A stretch of 64,000 nucleotides of DNA from NCBI GenBank assembly GCA_963726975.1, contig CAVSEK010000013.1:930001-994000 (forward strand). Direction: 5' to 3'. The translations under genes were made by a program, and so were the position numbers. A model generated the notes under the pieces. That model was not told where the DNA came from and searched no databases. It worked only from the letters and a program-made list of their open reading frames with translations. Position 1 is the first letter of the stretch; each line of letters begins with the position of its first letter. This DNA comes from CAVSEK01 sp963726975 (lineage in GTDB: Bacteria; Actinomycetota; Actinomycetes; Mycobacteriales; SCTD01). Positions 7,850 to 16,420 of the stretch are shown piece after piece.

Positions 7850-8608
7850 GTGGTCGAGCCGGTCTACACCCCAGTCGTCGCCCTCGCGAAGCTCGTCTTC
7901 CGCGGCCTGGGCATCCGGTTCACCATCAGCGGCCAGGAGCACGTGCCGCCCACCGGCGGCGCGGTCATGGCGATCAACCACACCGGCTACCTGGACTTCA
8001 CCTTCGCGGGGCTGTCGGTCCTGCCCGCCGGGCGCCTGGTGCGCTTCATGGCCAAGAAGCAGGTCTTCGACCACCGGGTCTCCGGACCGCTCATGCGCGG
8101 CATGAAGCACATCCCGGTGGACCGCACCGGTGCCGCTGCCGACTCCTACCGCCTCGCTGTCGACGCCCTGCGCCGCGGTGAGGTCGTCGGTGTCTTCCCC
8201 GAGGCGACGATCTCGGAGAGCTACGACCTCAAGGAGTTCAAGACCGGCGCGGTCCGCATGGCGCGCGAGGCCGGCGTCCCGCTGCTGCCGTGCGTCCTGT
8301 GGGGCAGCCAGCGGATCTACACCAAGGGCCGCAAGCGCGACCTGACCCGCGGGACGCCGGTCCGGATCGTGCTCGGCGAGCCGTTCACCCCGGACCCGGA
8401 CGAGGACCCTGCCGTCGCCACCGCAGAGCTCAAGGCCCGGATGCAGAGGCTGCTCGACGAGGCCCGGGCGACGTACGCCGGCGGCCCGCGCTCCCCGCAG
8501 GACACCTGGTGGCTGCCGCGGGCGCTCGGCGGCACGGCGCCGAGCGTCGAGGAGGCCGCCGCGAACGCCGCCCGCCGGGACGCGGAGCGCGCCGCGCGCC
8601 GGTCCTGA
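7850..8608 (+). CDS. 1-acyl-sn-glycerol-3-phosphate acyltransferase family protein (PlsC-like)
   Basis: 252 aa. The acyltransferase HX4D motif is NHTGYLD (His43, Asp48); the substrate-binding blocks are KHIPVDRTG and VFPEATISES, where the usual FPEGT reads FPEAT, and a late VPLLPCVLWG block follows. These are the PlsC/LPLAT blocks in the right order. It probably transfers an acyl chain to lysophosphatidate or a related lipid at the inner face of the membrane. The C terminus is basic and Ala-rich. GTG start behind a TAGCGT leaderless box; no ribosome site. Confidence 0.85.
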   Translation: MVEPVYTPVVALAKLVFRGLGIRFTISGQEHVPPTGGAVMAINHTGYLDFTFAGLSVLPAGRLVRFMAKKQVFDHRVSGPLMRGMKHIPVDRTGAAADSYRLAVDALRRGEVVGVFPEATISESYDLKEFKTGAVRMAREAGVPLLPCVLWGSQRIYTKGRKRDLTRGTPVRIVLGEPFTPDPDEDPAVATAELKARMQRLLDEARATYAGGPRSPQDTWWLPRALGGTAPSVEEAAANAARRDAERAARRS

Positions 8609-8640
8609 CCGGTCCCCGGCGGCTGCTGCCCGCCCCCGCC

Positions 8641-8652
8641 TAGGCTGCGGGC
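8641..8652 (+). promoter_or_regulatory. Leaderless -10 box for the DUF4191 gene
   Basis: TAGGCT, 6 nt, ATG at 8653. Confidence 0.55.
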
Positions 8653-9462
8653 ATGGCCAGGGACGAGACCACACGCCGTACGGCAGCGCCCGGGCGGCGC
8701 GGCGCTCCCGCCGGCACGGCACCCGGCAAGGTGGGCGGGAAGGTGGGCGGGAAGGTGGCGGGCAGGCGGGGCCGCAAGGGCGCCGGCCCTGACCGGGCCG
8801 CCAAGCGGGCTGCGCGCCGGGCGCGCTTCGGTCAGCTCAAGACCGCGTTCACCATGACGCGGAAGGCTGACCCCCGCCTGGTGCCGCTGCTGGCCATCGC
8901 GCTGCTGGTGCCGTTCGTCGTGCTGCTGCTCATCGGCATCGCCGTCGGCCACCCGGTGCTGCTCGGGCTGCTGGGCCTGGTCCTGGCGCTGCTGGCCGCG
9001 ACGTCGGTGTTCGGCCGACGGGCGCAGCAGAGCGCGTTCGGACAGGTCGAGGGGCAGGTCGGCGCCGCCGCAGCCGTGGTGCAGAACATGCGGGGCGACT
9101 GGCGCGTGACGCCGGCCGTCGCCTTCAGCCGGGAGCAGGACCTCGTGCACCGCGTGCTCGGCCGCCCCGGCATCGTGCTCGTCGGCGAGGGCAGCCCGTC
9201 CCGCGTGCGCGGCCTGATCATCAACGAGAAGAAGCGGCTCGCCCGCTTCGTCGGCGACACCCCCGTCTACGACGTGGTCGTCGGCGACGCGGACGGCCAG
9301 GTGCCGCTGCGCGGCCTCCAGAAGCACTTCATCAAGCTGCCGCGCAACATCAAGCCGCGCGAGGTCAACGTGCTCGACCGCAAGCTGTCGGCCATGGCGC
9401 CGGCGCTGCCGATCCCCAAGGGCCCGGTGCCCGGTCGCGTCCCCCGCGGACGGATGCGCTGA
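8653..9462 (+). CDS. DUF4191 membrane protein
   Basis: 269 aa. A basic, low-complexity N terminus contains three KVGG/KVAG repeats (12-bp direct repeats near 8728-8761). Two close membrane segments follow (residues about 75-120, LVPLLAIALLVPFVVLLLIGIAVG and LLGLLGLVLALLAAT), then a cytosolic domain with NMRGDWRVTPAVAF and RGLQKHFIKLPRNIKP, which I recognise as DUF4191. The family has no known function. Gene order lipA - DUF4191 - RDD - glnA agrees with Rv2218-Rv2220 of M. tuberculosis. ATG start behind a leaderless TAGGCT box. Confidence 0.85.
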   Translation: MARDETTRRTAAPGRRGAPAGTAPGKVGGKVGGKVAGRRGRKGAGPDRAAKRAARRARFGQLKTAFTMTRKADPRLVPLLAIALLVPFVVLLLIGIAVGHPVLLGLLGLVLALLAATSVFGRRAQQSAFGQVEGQVGAAAAVVQNMRGDWRVTPAVAFSREQDLVHRVLGRPGIVLVGEGSPSRVRGLIINEKKRLARFVGDTPVYDVVVGDADGQVPLRGLQKHFIKLPRNIKPREVNVLDRKLSAMAPALPIPKGPVPGRVPRGRMR

Positions 9463-9477
9463 CCCCGGACCGCGGGC

Positions 9478-9948
9478 TCAGGTCCTGACGACGACCGCGC
9501 CGCCGGCCTTGTCGTGCAGCCCGCGCCCGTCGCGGTCGCTGATGAGCGCGGGCACGAGCAGCAGGAGCAGGGCGGTCCGCAGCGCCAGGGGCACGAAGGC
9601 CAGCGCTCCTCCGCCCACCGCGACGAGGCGCAGGCGCAGCAGGCGCATGCCCGGGGTCTGGCCGGTCAGCGCGACGCCGACGAGGTAGACGAGCGCGAGC
9701 ACGACGACCGGGGCGAGGCCGGCCGCCACCTGGGGCTCGCCGGTGCTGCGCACCGGGAAGAACAGCCGTGCGACCAGCCCGGAGGCGATCGCGTCGACGG
9801 CGAAGGCCCCCGCCCGGGCGCCGAAGCCGGCGACCGAGCCGGGCCCGCTGACCGGAAGGCCGAGCCGCTCGCCGGGCGCCGCCCGGGCGTCGGTCGACAC
9901 CCCGACCGCGCCGAGCCCGCTCAGCCAGGTCCCGGTCCACCGCGCCAC
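9478..9948 (-). CDS. RDD family membrane protein
   Basis: 156 aa. The RDD signature elements are present: GARAGAFAVDAIASGL in the first membrane helix, GQTPGMRLLRLRLV and a terminal DRDGRGLHDKAGGAVVV. Two to three membrane helices. The role of the family is unclear (transport or partner protein). It is divergent from glnA; the shared interval (9949-10088) carries a GlnR box, so nitrogen control could reach both genes. The GTG start lies 6 nt after TAACCT (read leftward). Confidence 0.85.
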   Translation of the reverse strand: MARWTGTWLSGLGAVGVSTDARAAPGERLGLPVSGPGSVAGFGARAGAFAVDAIASGLVARLFFPVRSTGEPQVAAGLAPVVVLALVYLVGVALTGQTPGMRLLRLRLVAVGGGALAFVPLALRTALLLLLVPALISDRDGRGLHDKAGGAVVVRT

Positions 9949-9960
9949 CCCCGCAGGTTA
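9949..9960 (-). promoter_or_regulatory. Leaderless -10 box for the RDD gene
   Basis: Read leftward: TAACCT (9960-9955), 6 nt, GTG at 9948. Confidence 0.5.
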
Positions 9961-9997
9961 CGGCGGACCTGCCGCGCGCGCCCGGCCGTACGCCCGC

Positions 9998-10035
9998 GTA
10001 ACGCCGGGGAAACACACGGGACACCGGTGTTTCAC
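9998..10035 (+). promoter_or_regulatory. GlnR operator upstream of glnA
   Basis: GTAAC-N6-GAAAC-N6-GACAC-N6-TTCAC. Four 5-bp half-boxes with exact 6-bp spacers; the first two fit the known actinobacterial GlnR consensus (gTnAC-n6-GaAAC, repeated) and the last two are degenerate. It sits 11 bp upstream of the proposed glnA -10 box, the place expected for an activator site at a nitrogen-assimilation gene. Confidence 0.75.
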
Positions 10036-10045
10036 AGCCGCTGGC

Positions 10046-10051
10046 TACGGT
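10046..10051 (+). promoter_or_regulatory. Proposed glnA -10 box
   Basis: TACGGT, giving a leader of about 30 nt before the GTG at 10089. No -35 match; the GlnR operator occupies that side, as expected at an activator-dependent promoter. Confidence 0.45.
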
Positions 10052-10088
10052 GGCGTCCAGCCCCGACCCCGATCCGCAGGAGAGACAC

Positions 10089-11513
10089 GTGTTCAAGGAC
10101 GCCGACGAGGTCCTGAGCTACATCAAGAAGGAGGGCGTCGAGATGGTCGACGTCCGGTTCTGCGACCTCCCCGGTGTCATGCAGCACTTCACCGTGCCCG
10201 CCGGGTCGTTCGACGAGTCCGTCTTCAGCGACGGCCTGGGCTTCGACGGCTCCTCGATCCGCGGCTTCCAGCAGATCCACGAGTCCGACATGCTGCTGCT
10301 GCCCGACCCGACCACGGCACAGCTGGACCCGTTCCGCACCCGCAAGACGCTCATCCTGAACTTCTTCATCCACGACCCGCTGACCGGCGAGGCCTACTCG
10401 CGCGACCCGCGCAACGTGGCGAAGAAGGCCGAGGCGTACCTCAAGGGCACCGGCATCGCCGACACCGCCTTCTTCGGCGCGGAGGCGGAGTTCTACATCT
10501 TCGACAACGTGCAGTTCGACTCGACGCCGCAGGGCACGTTCTACAAGATCGACGCCGAGGCGGCGGCCTGGAACACGGGGCGCGAGGAGGTCGGCGGCAA
10601 CCTGGGCTACAAGCCCCGCACCAAGGGCGGCTACTTCCCCGTCTCCCCCACCGACCACTACGCCGACCTGCGCGACGAGATGGCCGTCAAGCTCGAGCAG
10701 GCCGGGATGGTCGTGGAGCGCGGCCACCACGAGGTCGGCTCCGCCGGCCAGGCCGAGATCAACTACAGGTTCAACACGCTGCTGCACGCCGCCGACGAGA
10801 TGATGCTCTTCAAGTACATCATCAAGAACACCGCGCACGCCGCCGGCAAGACCGTGACCTTCATGCCCAAGCCGATCATGGGCGACAACGGCTCCGGGAT
10901 GCACTGCCACCAGTCGCTGTGGCAGGACGGGTCGCCGCTGTTCTACGACGAGGTCGGCTACGCCGGGCTGTCGGACACCGCGCGCTACTACATCGGCGGG
11001 CTGCTGCACCACGCCCCGTCGCTGCTGGCCTTCACCAACCCGACGATCAACAGCTTCCACCGGCTCGTGCCGGGCTTCGAGGCGCCGGTCAACCTGGTCT
11101 ACAGCCAGCGCAACCGCTCGGCCTGCATCCGCATCCCGATCACCGGCTCGAACCCCAAGGCCAAGCGCCTGGAGTTCCGCTGCCCCGACCCGTCGTCGAA
11201 CCCCTACCTGGCGTTCTCGGCCATGCTCATGGCGGGCCTCGACGGGATCAAGAACAAGATCGAGCCGCCGGTCCCGGTCGACAAGGACCTCTACGAGCTG
11301 CCGCCCGAGGAGCTCGCCGACGTCGCGCAGGTGCCGGCCTCCCTCGACGCCGTCCTCGAGGCGCTCGAGGCCGACCACGAGTACCTGCTCGAGGGCGGCG
11401 TCTTCACCGAGGACCTCATCTCGACGTGGATCGAGTACAAGCGGACCGTCGAGATCGACGCGATCCGCCTGCGCCCGCACCCGTACGAGTTCGCGATGTA
11501 CTACGACATCTGA
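10089..11513 (+). CDS. glnA: Type I glutamine synthetase GlnA
   Basis: 474 aa, exact length for GSI-beta. Condenses glutamate and ammonia in the cytoplasm as a dodecamer. Seen: GFDGSSIRGF, EAEFYIFD, the latch MGDNGSGMHCHQSLW, NRSACIRIP and, near residue 400, DLYELPPEE, the adenylylation loop with its Tyr. GlnE, which adenylylates this Tyr, is encoded at 28761-31802. The GTG start has an AGGAGA ribosome site 6-10 nt upstream and the protein begins VFKDADEVLSYIKKEG like its relatives. An upstream in-frame start would put the promoter inside the gene. Regulation: GlnR box plus adenylylation. Confidence 0.97.
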   Translation: MFKDADEVLSYIKKEGVEMVDVRFCDLPGVMQHFTVPAGSFDESVFSDGLGFDGSSIRGFQQIHESDMLLLPDPTTAQLDPFRTRKTLILNFFIHDPLTGEAYSRDPRNVAKKAEAYLKGTGIADTAFFGAEAEFYIFDNVQFDSTPQGTFYKIDAEAAAWNTGREEVGGNLGYKPRTKGGYFPVSPTDHYADLRDEMAVKLEQAGMVVERGHHEVGSAGQAEINYRFNTLLHAADEMMLFKYIIKNTAHAAGKTVTFMPKPIMGDNGSGMHCHQSLWQDGSPLFYDEVGYAGLSDTARYYIGGLLHHAPSLLAFTNPTINSFHRLVPGFEAPVNLVYSQRNRSACIRIPITGSNPKAKRLEFRCPDPSSNPYLAFSAMLMAGLDGIKNKIEPPVPVDKDLYELPPEELADVAQVPASLDAVLEALEADHEYLLEGGVFTEDLISTWIEYKRTVEIDAIRLRPHPYEFAMYYDI

Positions 11514-11570
11514 GTCGCCACCGTCCTCAGGTCCGAGCGCACCGGGCCGGACCGGGTGACCGAGGCGGGT

Positions 11571-11611
11571 CGTCGCCACGCTCCTCGAGCTCCTCGTCGA
11601 GCGTGGCGACG
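11571..11611 (+). terminator. Perfect 13-bp hairpin downstream of glnA
   Basis: CGTCGCCACGCTC (11571-11583), 15-nt loop, and GAGCGTGGCGACG (11599-11611), 58 bp after the glnA stop. No T-tract, as is usual in high-GC actinobacteria. Confidence 0.5.
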
Positions 11612-11838
11612 GCACGGTCCGCCGTGTCCTCCGACTCCGGCGACAGCTGCCTGCGAGGCCGCGACGTGCAGCCCGGACCGGCTGCCGCAGCGGCTCGCAG
11701 GCCGCGCGCCGGACTTCGGCGGCGCGCTGGCACGCAGCGGACTCCTTGAACCGCTCGCGGGACAGCCCGCTCGCGACCGGGCGCCCCTCCTCGCCCGGGA
11801 GGCCGTCTCGCGCCGCCCCGACACCTGCAGGCCCCGCC

Positions 11839-11990
11839 CGGTGGCCAGCAGCCGGGTGCGCCCCCGCGTGTGGTGATCTTGCGGGGGTCCTGAGCGTGCG
11901 AGATCACCACGGTCGGTAGCCAGCAGCCGGGTGCGCCCCCGCGTGTGGTGATCTTGCGGGGGTCCTGAGCGTGCGAGATCACCACGGTCG
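11839..11990. repeat. Tandem duplication of a 75-bp hairpin element
   Basis: Two copies (about 11839-11913 and 11914-11988) differ at one base in my comparison. Each contains GTGGTGATCT and AGATCACCAC, a perfect 10-bp inverted repeat around a 21-nt core that is the same in both. It looks like a dispersed REP-type intergenic element present twice in a row; it may fold in RNA as two equal hairpins or as one long alternative pairing. Confidence 0.85.
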
Positions 11991-12150
11991 TCCCCCGCGC
12001 TGATGGCCTGGTGCTGCTCGACCCCCACGGGGACAGCGTGACGGCTCCGCCGACGCACGGGGGCCTGCCGCACGTGCTCGTCCAGGTGCGGCACGATGCG
12101 ACTCCCCCGCCCGCACCCGTGGGCGAACGCCGTCCGCCCCGGAGGGCACC

Positions 12151-12741
12151 GTGACCCATCCCGCCGACCTCGTCGCGACCACGTACGCAGGGCTGGCCGA
12201 CCTGCTGGAGGAGGCGGACGTCTGGGACGCCGGATCGCTGTGCGCGGGCTGGCGGGTGCGCCACGTCGTTGCGCACGTGTCGATGCCGCTGCTGCTCACG
12301 GCCGAGCAGTTCGGCGCGGAGCTGGCCGCGGCCGGCGGCGACTTCGGGGTGCTGTCGGACACGGTCGCCGAGCGGGAGGCGGGTCGCGCCCCCGCCGACG
12401 CGCTGGCCGGGCTGCGCTCCCCGCGGTTGCACGAGTGGCAGCCGCCGGGCGGCGGCGAGGCGGGAGCCCTCAGCCACGCCGTCATCCACTCCCTGGACGT
12501 GACGCTGGCGCTGGGTCGCGAGCCGGTCGCCCCGGCCGCCGCGCGGGCCGCCGTGCTCGACCAGCTCGTCGACGCGGGCGGCGCGCACTTCGGCGTCGAC
12601 CTGTCGGACGTGCGGCTGGTCGCCGACGACGTCGACCTGCAGCGCGGCAGCGGCACCGAGGTGCGGGCCGACAGCGGCGCGCTCGTCGCCCTGCTCAGCG
12701 GCAGGACGCTGCCGGACGGGCGCCACCTGCCGCGGCGGTGA
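12151..12741 (+). CDS. Maleylpyruvate isomerase-type mycothiol-dependent enzyme
   Basis: 196 aa. DinB/MDMPI four-helix fold: the N-terminal block WRVRHVVAHVSMPLLL has the His that ligates metal in the family (GWxVRDVxAHL-type), and a later HAVIHSLDVTLALG block provides the further His residues. The C-terminal extension (LVADDVDLQRGSG) is the usual MDMPI C-terminal region. It probably acts on a small electrophile with mycothiol as cofactor; substrate unknown. GTG start with GGAGGG about 8 nt upstream. Convergent with the methyltransferase gene. Confidence 0.8.
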   Translation: MTHPADLVATTYAGLADLLEEADVWDAGSLCAGWRVRHVVAHVSMPLLLTAEQFGAELAAAGGDFGVLSDTVAEREAGRAPADALAGLRSPRLHEWQPPGGGEAGALSHAVIHSLDVTLALGREPVAPAAARAAVLDQLVDAGGAHFGVDLSDVRLVADDVDLQRGSGTEVRADSGALVALLSGRTLPDGRHLPRR

Positions 12742-12744
12742 GGG

Positions 12745-13543
12745 TCAGACTGCGGGTCGGCGCCCGACGAGGTGGAAGACGCGGCTGAGGCGGCGGTACG
12801 GCTCGCGGTCCGCCGCCTCGAGCTCGACCGCGGTCACCGCGTCCAGGTCGGTGCCCTCGACGGGCAGGTCCAGCCAGTCGGTGAAGAGCCACACGCCGTA
12901 CCACGCGACCGGCTCGACCCCGGACCGGCGCAGCAGGTCGGACAGCCCCTCCACGGTGTCCGCCCGCGTCGGGCGGCCCAGCCCACCGGGCTCCCCTGCC
13001 GCGTCGGACGCCGCCAGCGCGTCGGCCCAGCGGCGCTCCAGGGCCGGCCGCACGGCGAGCGTCCGGCGGTTCAGCGCCAGCACCGACACGAGCCCGCCCG
13101 GCGCGGCGCAGGCGCACAGCGCGTCGACCAGCGGCGTCGGGTCGTCGAGGTACACCACCACCCCGTGGCAGAGCACCCCGGCGTACGTCTGCCCGTCCAG
13201 GGCGCGCGGCGCGTCCGCGCCGTCCGCCTGCACGAGGGCACCCGGTCGCGCACGCCGACCGGCTCGGCGGCGACCCGCGCCGCCGCCTTCTCCAGCATCG
13301 CCGCGGACGGGTCGAGCACGGTCACGTCGTGGCCGCGCCGGGCCAGCGGCAGCGACTGGTGCGCGGCGCCGCCACCGACGTCGAGCACGGCGGCGGGCGG
13401 CGCGGGCAGGTGGCGCAGCAGCTGCGCGTGCAGCACGCGGGTGCGCACCTGCCCCTCGACGGTCGCGTACGCGCCGTCGAGGGGCAGGCGTCGGCCAGCT
13501 CGGACCAGTCGGCCGGCGCGGGCCCGCGGAGCCGGCCGGTCAC
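12745..13543 (-). pseudogene. SAM-dependent methyltransferase, two frameshifts
   Basis: A class I methyltransferase spread over three frames. From the right: a start at 13543 (GTG overlapping the MMPL stop as GTGA; VTGRLRGPAPADWSELADA), then DGAYATVEGQVRTRVLHAQ with the SAM-binding block VLDVGGGAAHQSLPLA and VTVLDPSAAML, then VQADGADAPRAL to the end. The joins lie near 13,485-13,495 and 13,235-13,250. Both are repaired by adding one C to a C-run before CTC (GCCCCTCG and GCCCTCG on the coding strand). Either a recent pseudogene or two homopolymer sequence errors; the intact motifs favour the latter. Third gene of the MMPL operon; substrate unknown. Confidence 0.75.
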
Positions 13544-15807
13544 GCGGGGGAAGCCGCGGGCGACGCGGGTGCGGGGAGCGGCTCGGCACGCGAGCGCTCC
13601 GCCTGCTGCCGGTGCACGCGCGCGCTGGCGTGCCGGCCGAGCAGGGTGAGCAGCGACGGCAGCAGCAGCGAGCGCACGACGACGGCGTCGAGCAGCACTC
13701 CGAGCACCATGGCGCAGGCCAGCTCGCGGAAGGGGCGCAGCGGCACGAGCGCGAGCAGGCCGAAGCTGGCGGCGAGCGTCAGCGCGGCGGCCGTGATGGC
13801 CCGGCTGCTGTCCGGGACCGCGACGAGCAGCGCCTCGCGCAGCGACCTGGTGCGCGCCTCCTCCCAGACCCGCCCGACCGCGAAGATGTTGTAGTCCGAG
13901 CCCAGCGACACCAGCAGCACGGCGGCGGCGAACGGGACGTAGAAGGTCAGCCCGGTGCCGCCGAGCAGGTCCTGGAAGACGAGCACGGTGAGGCCCAGGG
14001 CGGCGCCGAGCGCGAGCACGCTGCTGGCCAGCAGCAGCAGCGAGGTCCAGAAGGCCCGCAGGAAGAGCACGAGCATGACCAGGTTGACCAGCAGCGCGGC
14101 GATCGTCAGGCGCCGCAGGTCGCGCTGCGTCGCGCGCACGATGAGCTCGGACAGCGCCGTGTCCCCGGCCAGGGACGCGGTGACCTGCGGCAGCCCCGCC
14201 GCGTCGAGCAGGCCCGGCAGGTCTTCGCGCAGCGCCGTCACCCCGTCGATGGCCGGGGCGCTGAGCGGCCGGGCAGCGAGCACGAGGAGCAGCCGCGCCG
14301 TGTCGCCGGAGGGGGCGACGAAGACGTGGAGGCGGTCGGCCAGCGGCAGGGTGCCCGGTCCCAGCACGGCCTGCACCTGTGGCTGCCCTCGCAACGCGTC
14401 GGCCAGCGCCCTGAGCTCCGCGGGCCGCTCCCCCAGACCCGGTCCTTCCAGCAGCACCTCCGTGGGCGCGACGATGCCGGGCGCGAAGCCCGCGCGGGCG
14501 TTCTCGGCCGCTACCGCGACCGGGGAGTCCGAGGGGAGCGCGGCGATGAAGGAGACGCCGAGGTCGAGGTGCCGCAGCGGCAGGGCCGCGAGCAGGAGCG
14601 CGGCAGTCGTCAGACCGACGACGACCCCTGCCGTCCGTCGGCGGGTCAGGCGGCGGACCAGCCGCTCGGGCGTGCGCCCGTGCCGGACGTGCAGCGCCGT
14701 CACGGGAGCCGGCCAGAGCGCCCCGCTGCCGAGCACGGCCAGCACGGCCGGGACGAGGGTGACCGTGACGAGCAGGGCGAGCAGCACGGTGAGCGCGAGC
14801 CCCGGACCGAGGCCGTGGAAGAGCGGGGACCTCGCGACGGTCAGGGCGCCGGTACCGGCGCTGACGGTGAGCCCGGCGACGAGCAGGATCGGCACCGTGC
14901 CGGCGATGGCGCGCTCCACCGCGTCGCGCACCTCGCCGCCCGCGGCGAGCTCCCGGCGCAGCCCGGCGAGGAAGAAGACCGTGTAGTCGGTGACGACCCC
15001 CAGCAGCAGGGCGACGAGCAGGGGGCTGACCTCGTCGGGGACGGTCAGCCCCAGTGCGACCGCGACGGTGTTGACCAGGCGGAGCGTCACGACGGTGGCC
15101 GTCCCGGCGACCACGAGCGCGACGACCGCAGCGACGGGAGAGCGGAAGGCCAGCGCGACGAGCAGCGCGATGGCGACGACGGTCGCCGTCTCCACCACGG
15201 GCAGCGCCCCCTCGATGGTCTCCGCCTGCTCGGCCCGCGCCGGGATGGACCCGGTGATGCCGACGAGCGCGTCGTCCGGGTCGCCGAGGTAGCGGTCGGC
15301 GTACTCCTGCGCCGCCTGCCGCTGGTCGTCGAACCCGGCGCCGGGCGGCAGGAACAGCGATGTGAGCACGGTGGTCCCCTGCTCGGCCGCTCCCGGGAAC
15401 AGGCCCAGCGCGTTGGGCAGCGGCAGGGCGCCGAGCACCAGCGGCACGTCGCCCTGCCCCTGGTCGACCTGCACCGCGCGCAGCACGGCCCCCGCCTGGG
15501 CCTCCAGCGACAGCCCGTCCGGGTCGCGCTGCACCACGGTCACCCGGCTGAGCAAGGGGAAGCCGAACGCCTCGTACGAGCGCAGCTCCGCCTGGATCGC
15601 CGGGTTGTCGGCGCTCACCAGACCGCCCAGGCCTCCGCCGCCCCCGCCGGACGGAGCGGGCAGCAGCACCGCGGCGACCGCCAGCAGGGCCCAGCCGGCC
15701 AGGACGGCCCAGCGCAGGCGCACGACGAGACGCGCGTAGCCCTGGGCCAGGCGCCCGCGCCGCCGGTGGCGCGGGCGGGTCAGCAGCCCGGACAGCGGTG
15801 CGGTCAC
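13540..15807 (-). CDS. MMPL-family (RND) membrane transporter
   Basis: 755 aa. RND-like two-fold architecture: a membrane helix near the N terminus (LRWAVLAGWALLAVAAVLL), a periplasmic domain, a five-helix bundle containing GVVTDYTVFFLAGLRREL, then a second half with the same pattern and SLGSDYNIFAVGRVWEEA. The paired (T/S)DY motifs in the two halves are the proton-relay residues of MmpL proteins. It exports a lipid or other hydrophobic compound; the substrate cannot be told. The GTG start at 15807 overlaps the upstream stop (GTGA), and its own stop overlaps the methyltransferase start, so the three genes are translationally coupled. Confidence 0.9.
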   Translation of the reverse strand: MTAPLSGLLTRPRHRRRGRLAQGYARLVVRLRWAVLAGWALLAVAAVLLPAPSGGGGGGLGGLVSADNPAIQAELRSYEAFGFPLLSRVTVVQRDPDGLSLEAQAGAVLRAVQVDQGQGDVPLVLGALPLPNALGLFPGAAEQGTTVLTSLFLPPGAGFDDQRQAAQEYADRYLGDPDDALVGITGSIPARAEQAETIEGALPVVETATVVAIALLVALAFRSPVAAVVALVVAGTATVVTLRLVNTVAVALGLTVPDEVSPLLVALLLGVVTDYTVFFLAGLRRELAAGGEVRDAVERAIAGTVPILLVAGLTVSAGTGALTVARSPLFHGLGPGLALTVLLALLVTVTLVPAVLAVLGSGALWPAPVTALHVRHGRTPERLVRRLTRRRTAGVVVGLTTAALLLAALPLRHLDLGVSFIAALPSDSPVAVAAENARAGFAPGIVAPTEVLLEGPGLGERPAELRALADALRGQPQVQAVLGPGTLPLADRLHVFVAPSGDTARLLLVLAARPLSAPAIDGVTALREDLPGLLDAAGLPQVTASLAGDTALSELIVRATQRDLRRLTIAALLVNLVMLVLFLRAFWTSLLLLASSVLALGAALGLTVLVFQDLLGGTGLTFYVPFAAAVLLVSLGSDYNIFAVGRVWEEARTRSLREALLVAVPDSSRAITAAALTLAASFGLLALVPLRPFRELACAMVLGVLLDAVVVRSLLLPSLLTLLGRHASARVHRQQAERSRAEPLPAPASPAASPA

Positions 15808-16403
15808 GTGGGGTCGCGCCGGAGGCCGAGATGCTCGAGCTGAGCGTCGGCGAGGTGCCGCCGCCGCCCCTCGGCGAAGTCCCGTTCCGGCGTCGGCGTC
15901 GTCCGCTGCAGCGTCTCGTAGGGAACCTCGGCCAGCGCGCGGCGGGCGAGGTGCGTGTCGAGGTCCGGACCGTCGGCCGACCGCAGCAGCGCCAGCACGC
16001 GCCGCCGGTCGGCGGCGGCGGCGGCGCGCACCGGCAGGTAGAGCAGGACCGGCGCGAGCGGCAGCAGCGCCACGCTGACACCGAGCAGGACCGCGAGCCG
16101 GCGCGTGCTGTCGCGGGTCTCCCCTCCCCGGGCCGCGATGCTCGTCGCGGCCTCGCGCACCGAGTCGCCGATCGTGCCGGGGGTGCCGCCGATGATCGGG
16201 ATGTCGCGCAGCTCCTGCAGCGCCCGGCCGGAGTCGTCCAGCGCCTGCCCGGTCGTGGTCAGCGTCTCGCCCAGGTGCGAGAGCTGCCAGACCTCGTGTC
16301 CTACCCAGCCGCCGATCACCACCCAGGCGACGCACCAGAGCAGGGCGACGGCGTCGAGGAGGCGGAGCTGGTCGGCGCCGGCGCGGCGCAGGGCAGAGGG
16401 CAC
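15804..16403 (-). CDS. Two-helix membrane protein coupled to the MMPL transporter
   Basis: 199 aa, not recognised. Two membrane segments (LLDAVALLWCVAWVVIGGWVG near residues 14-34 and LAVLLGVSVALLPLAPVLLYLPV near 100-122) enclose an external helical segment (LGETLTTTGQALDDSGRALQEL), and a charged tail follows inside. This layout resembles small accessory proteins that accompany MMPL transporters, but that is inference. Start taken as GTG at 16403 because the frame further upstream runs into a palindromic promoter region and the divergent gene. First gene of the operon. Confidence 0.65.
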   Translation of the reverse strand: MPSALRRAGADQLRLLDAVALLWCVAWVVIGGWVGHEVWQLSHLGETLTTTGQALDDSGRALQELRDIPIIGGTPGTIGDSVREAATSIAARGGETRDSTRRLAVLLGVSVALLPLAPVLLYLPVRAAAAADRRRVLALLRSADGPDLDTHLARRALAEVPYETLQRTTPTPERDFAEGRRRHLADAQLEHLGLRRDPT

Positions 16404-16420
16404 GGCGCGGGTCGTACCCC

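Larger units (their letters stand above)
11514..12150. other. Non-coding interval after glnA
   Basis: 637 bp without a gene I can support. An open frame at 11556-11876 (+) has no ribosome site and a composition like shadow frames. The interval holds a 13-bp hairpin right after glnA and a tandem hairpin repeat, both listed separately. It marks the break in the conserved glnA-glnE order. Confidence 0.6.

Noticed and set aside
11556..11876. 106-codon plus-strand ORF in the gap after glnA
   Set aside because: No ribosome site or -10 box, Arg/Pro/Ala composition like shadow frames, and it runs into the hairpin repeat.
11514..12150. IS element or integrase border of the accessory block
   Set aside because: No transposase or integrase motifs, no terminal inverted repeats with target duplication; only small hairpin repeats.
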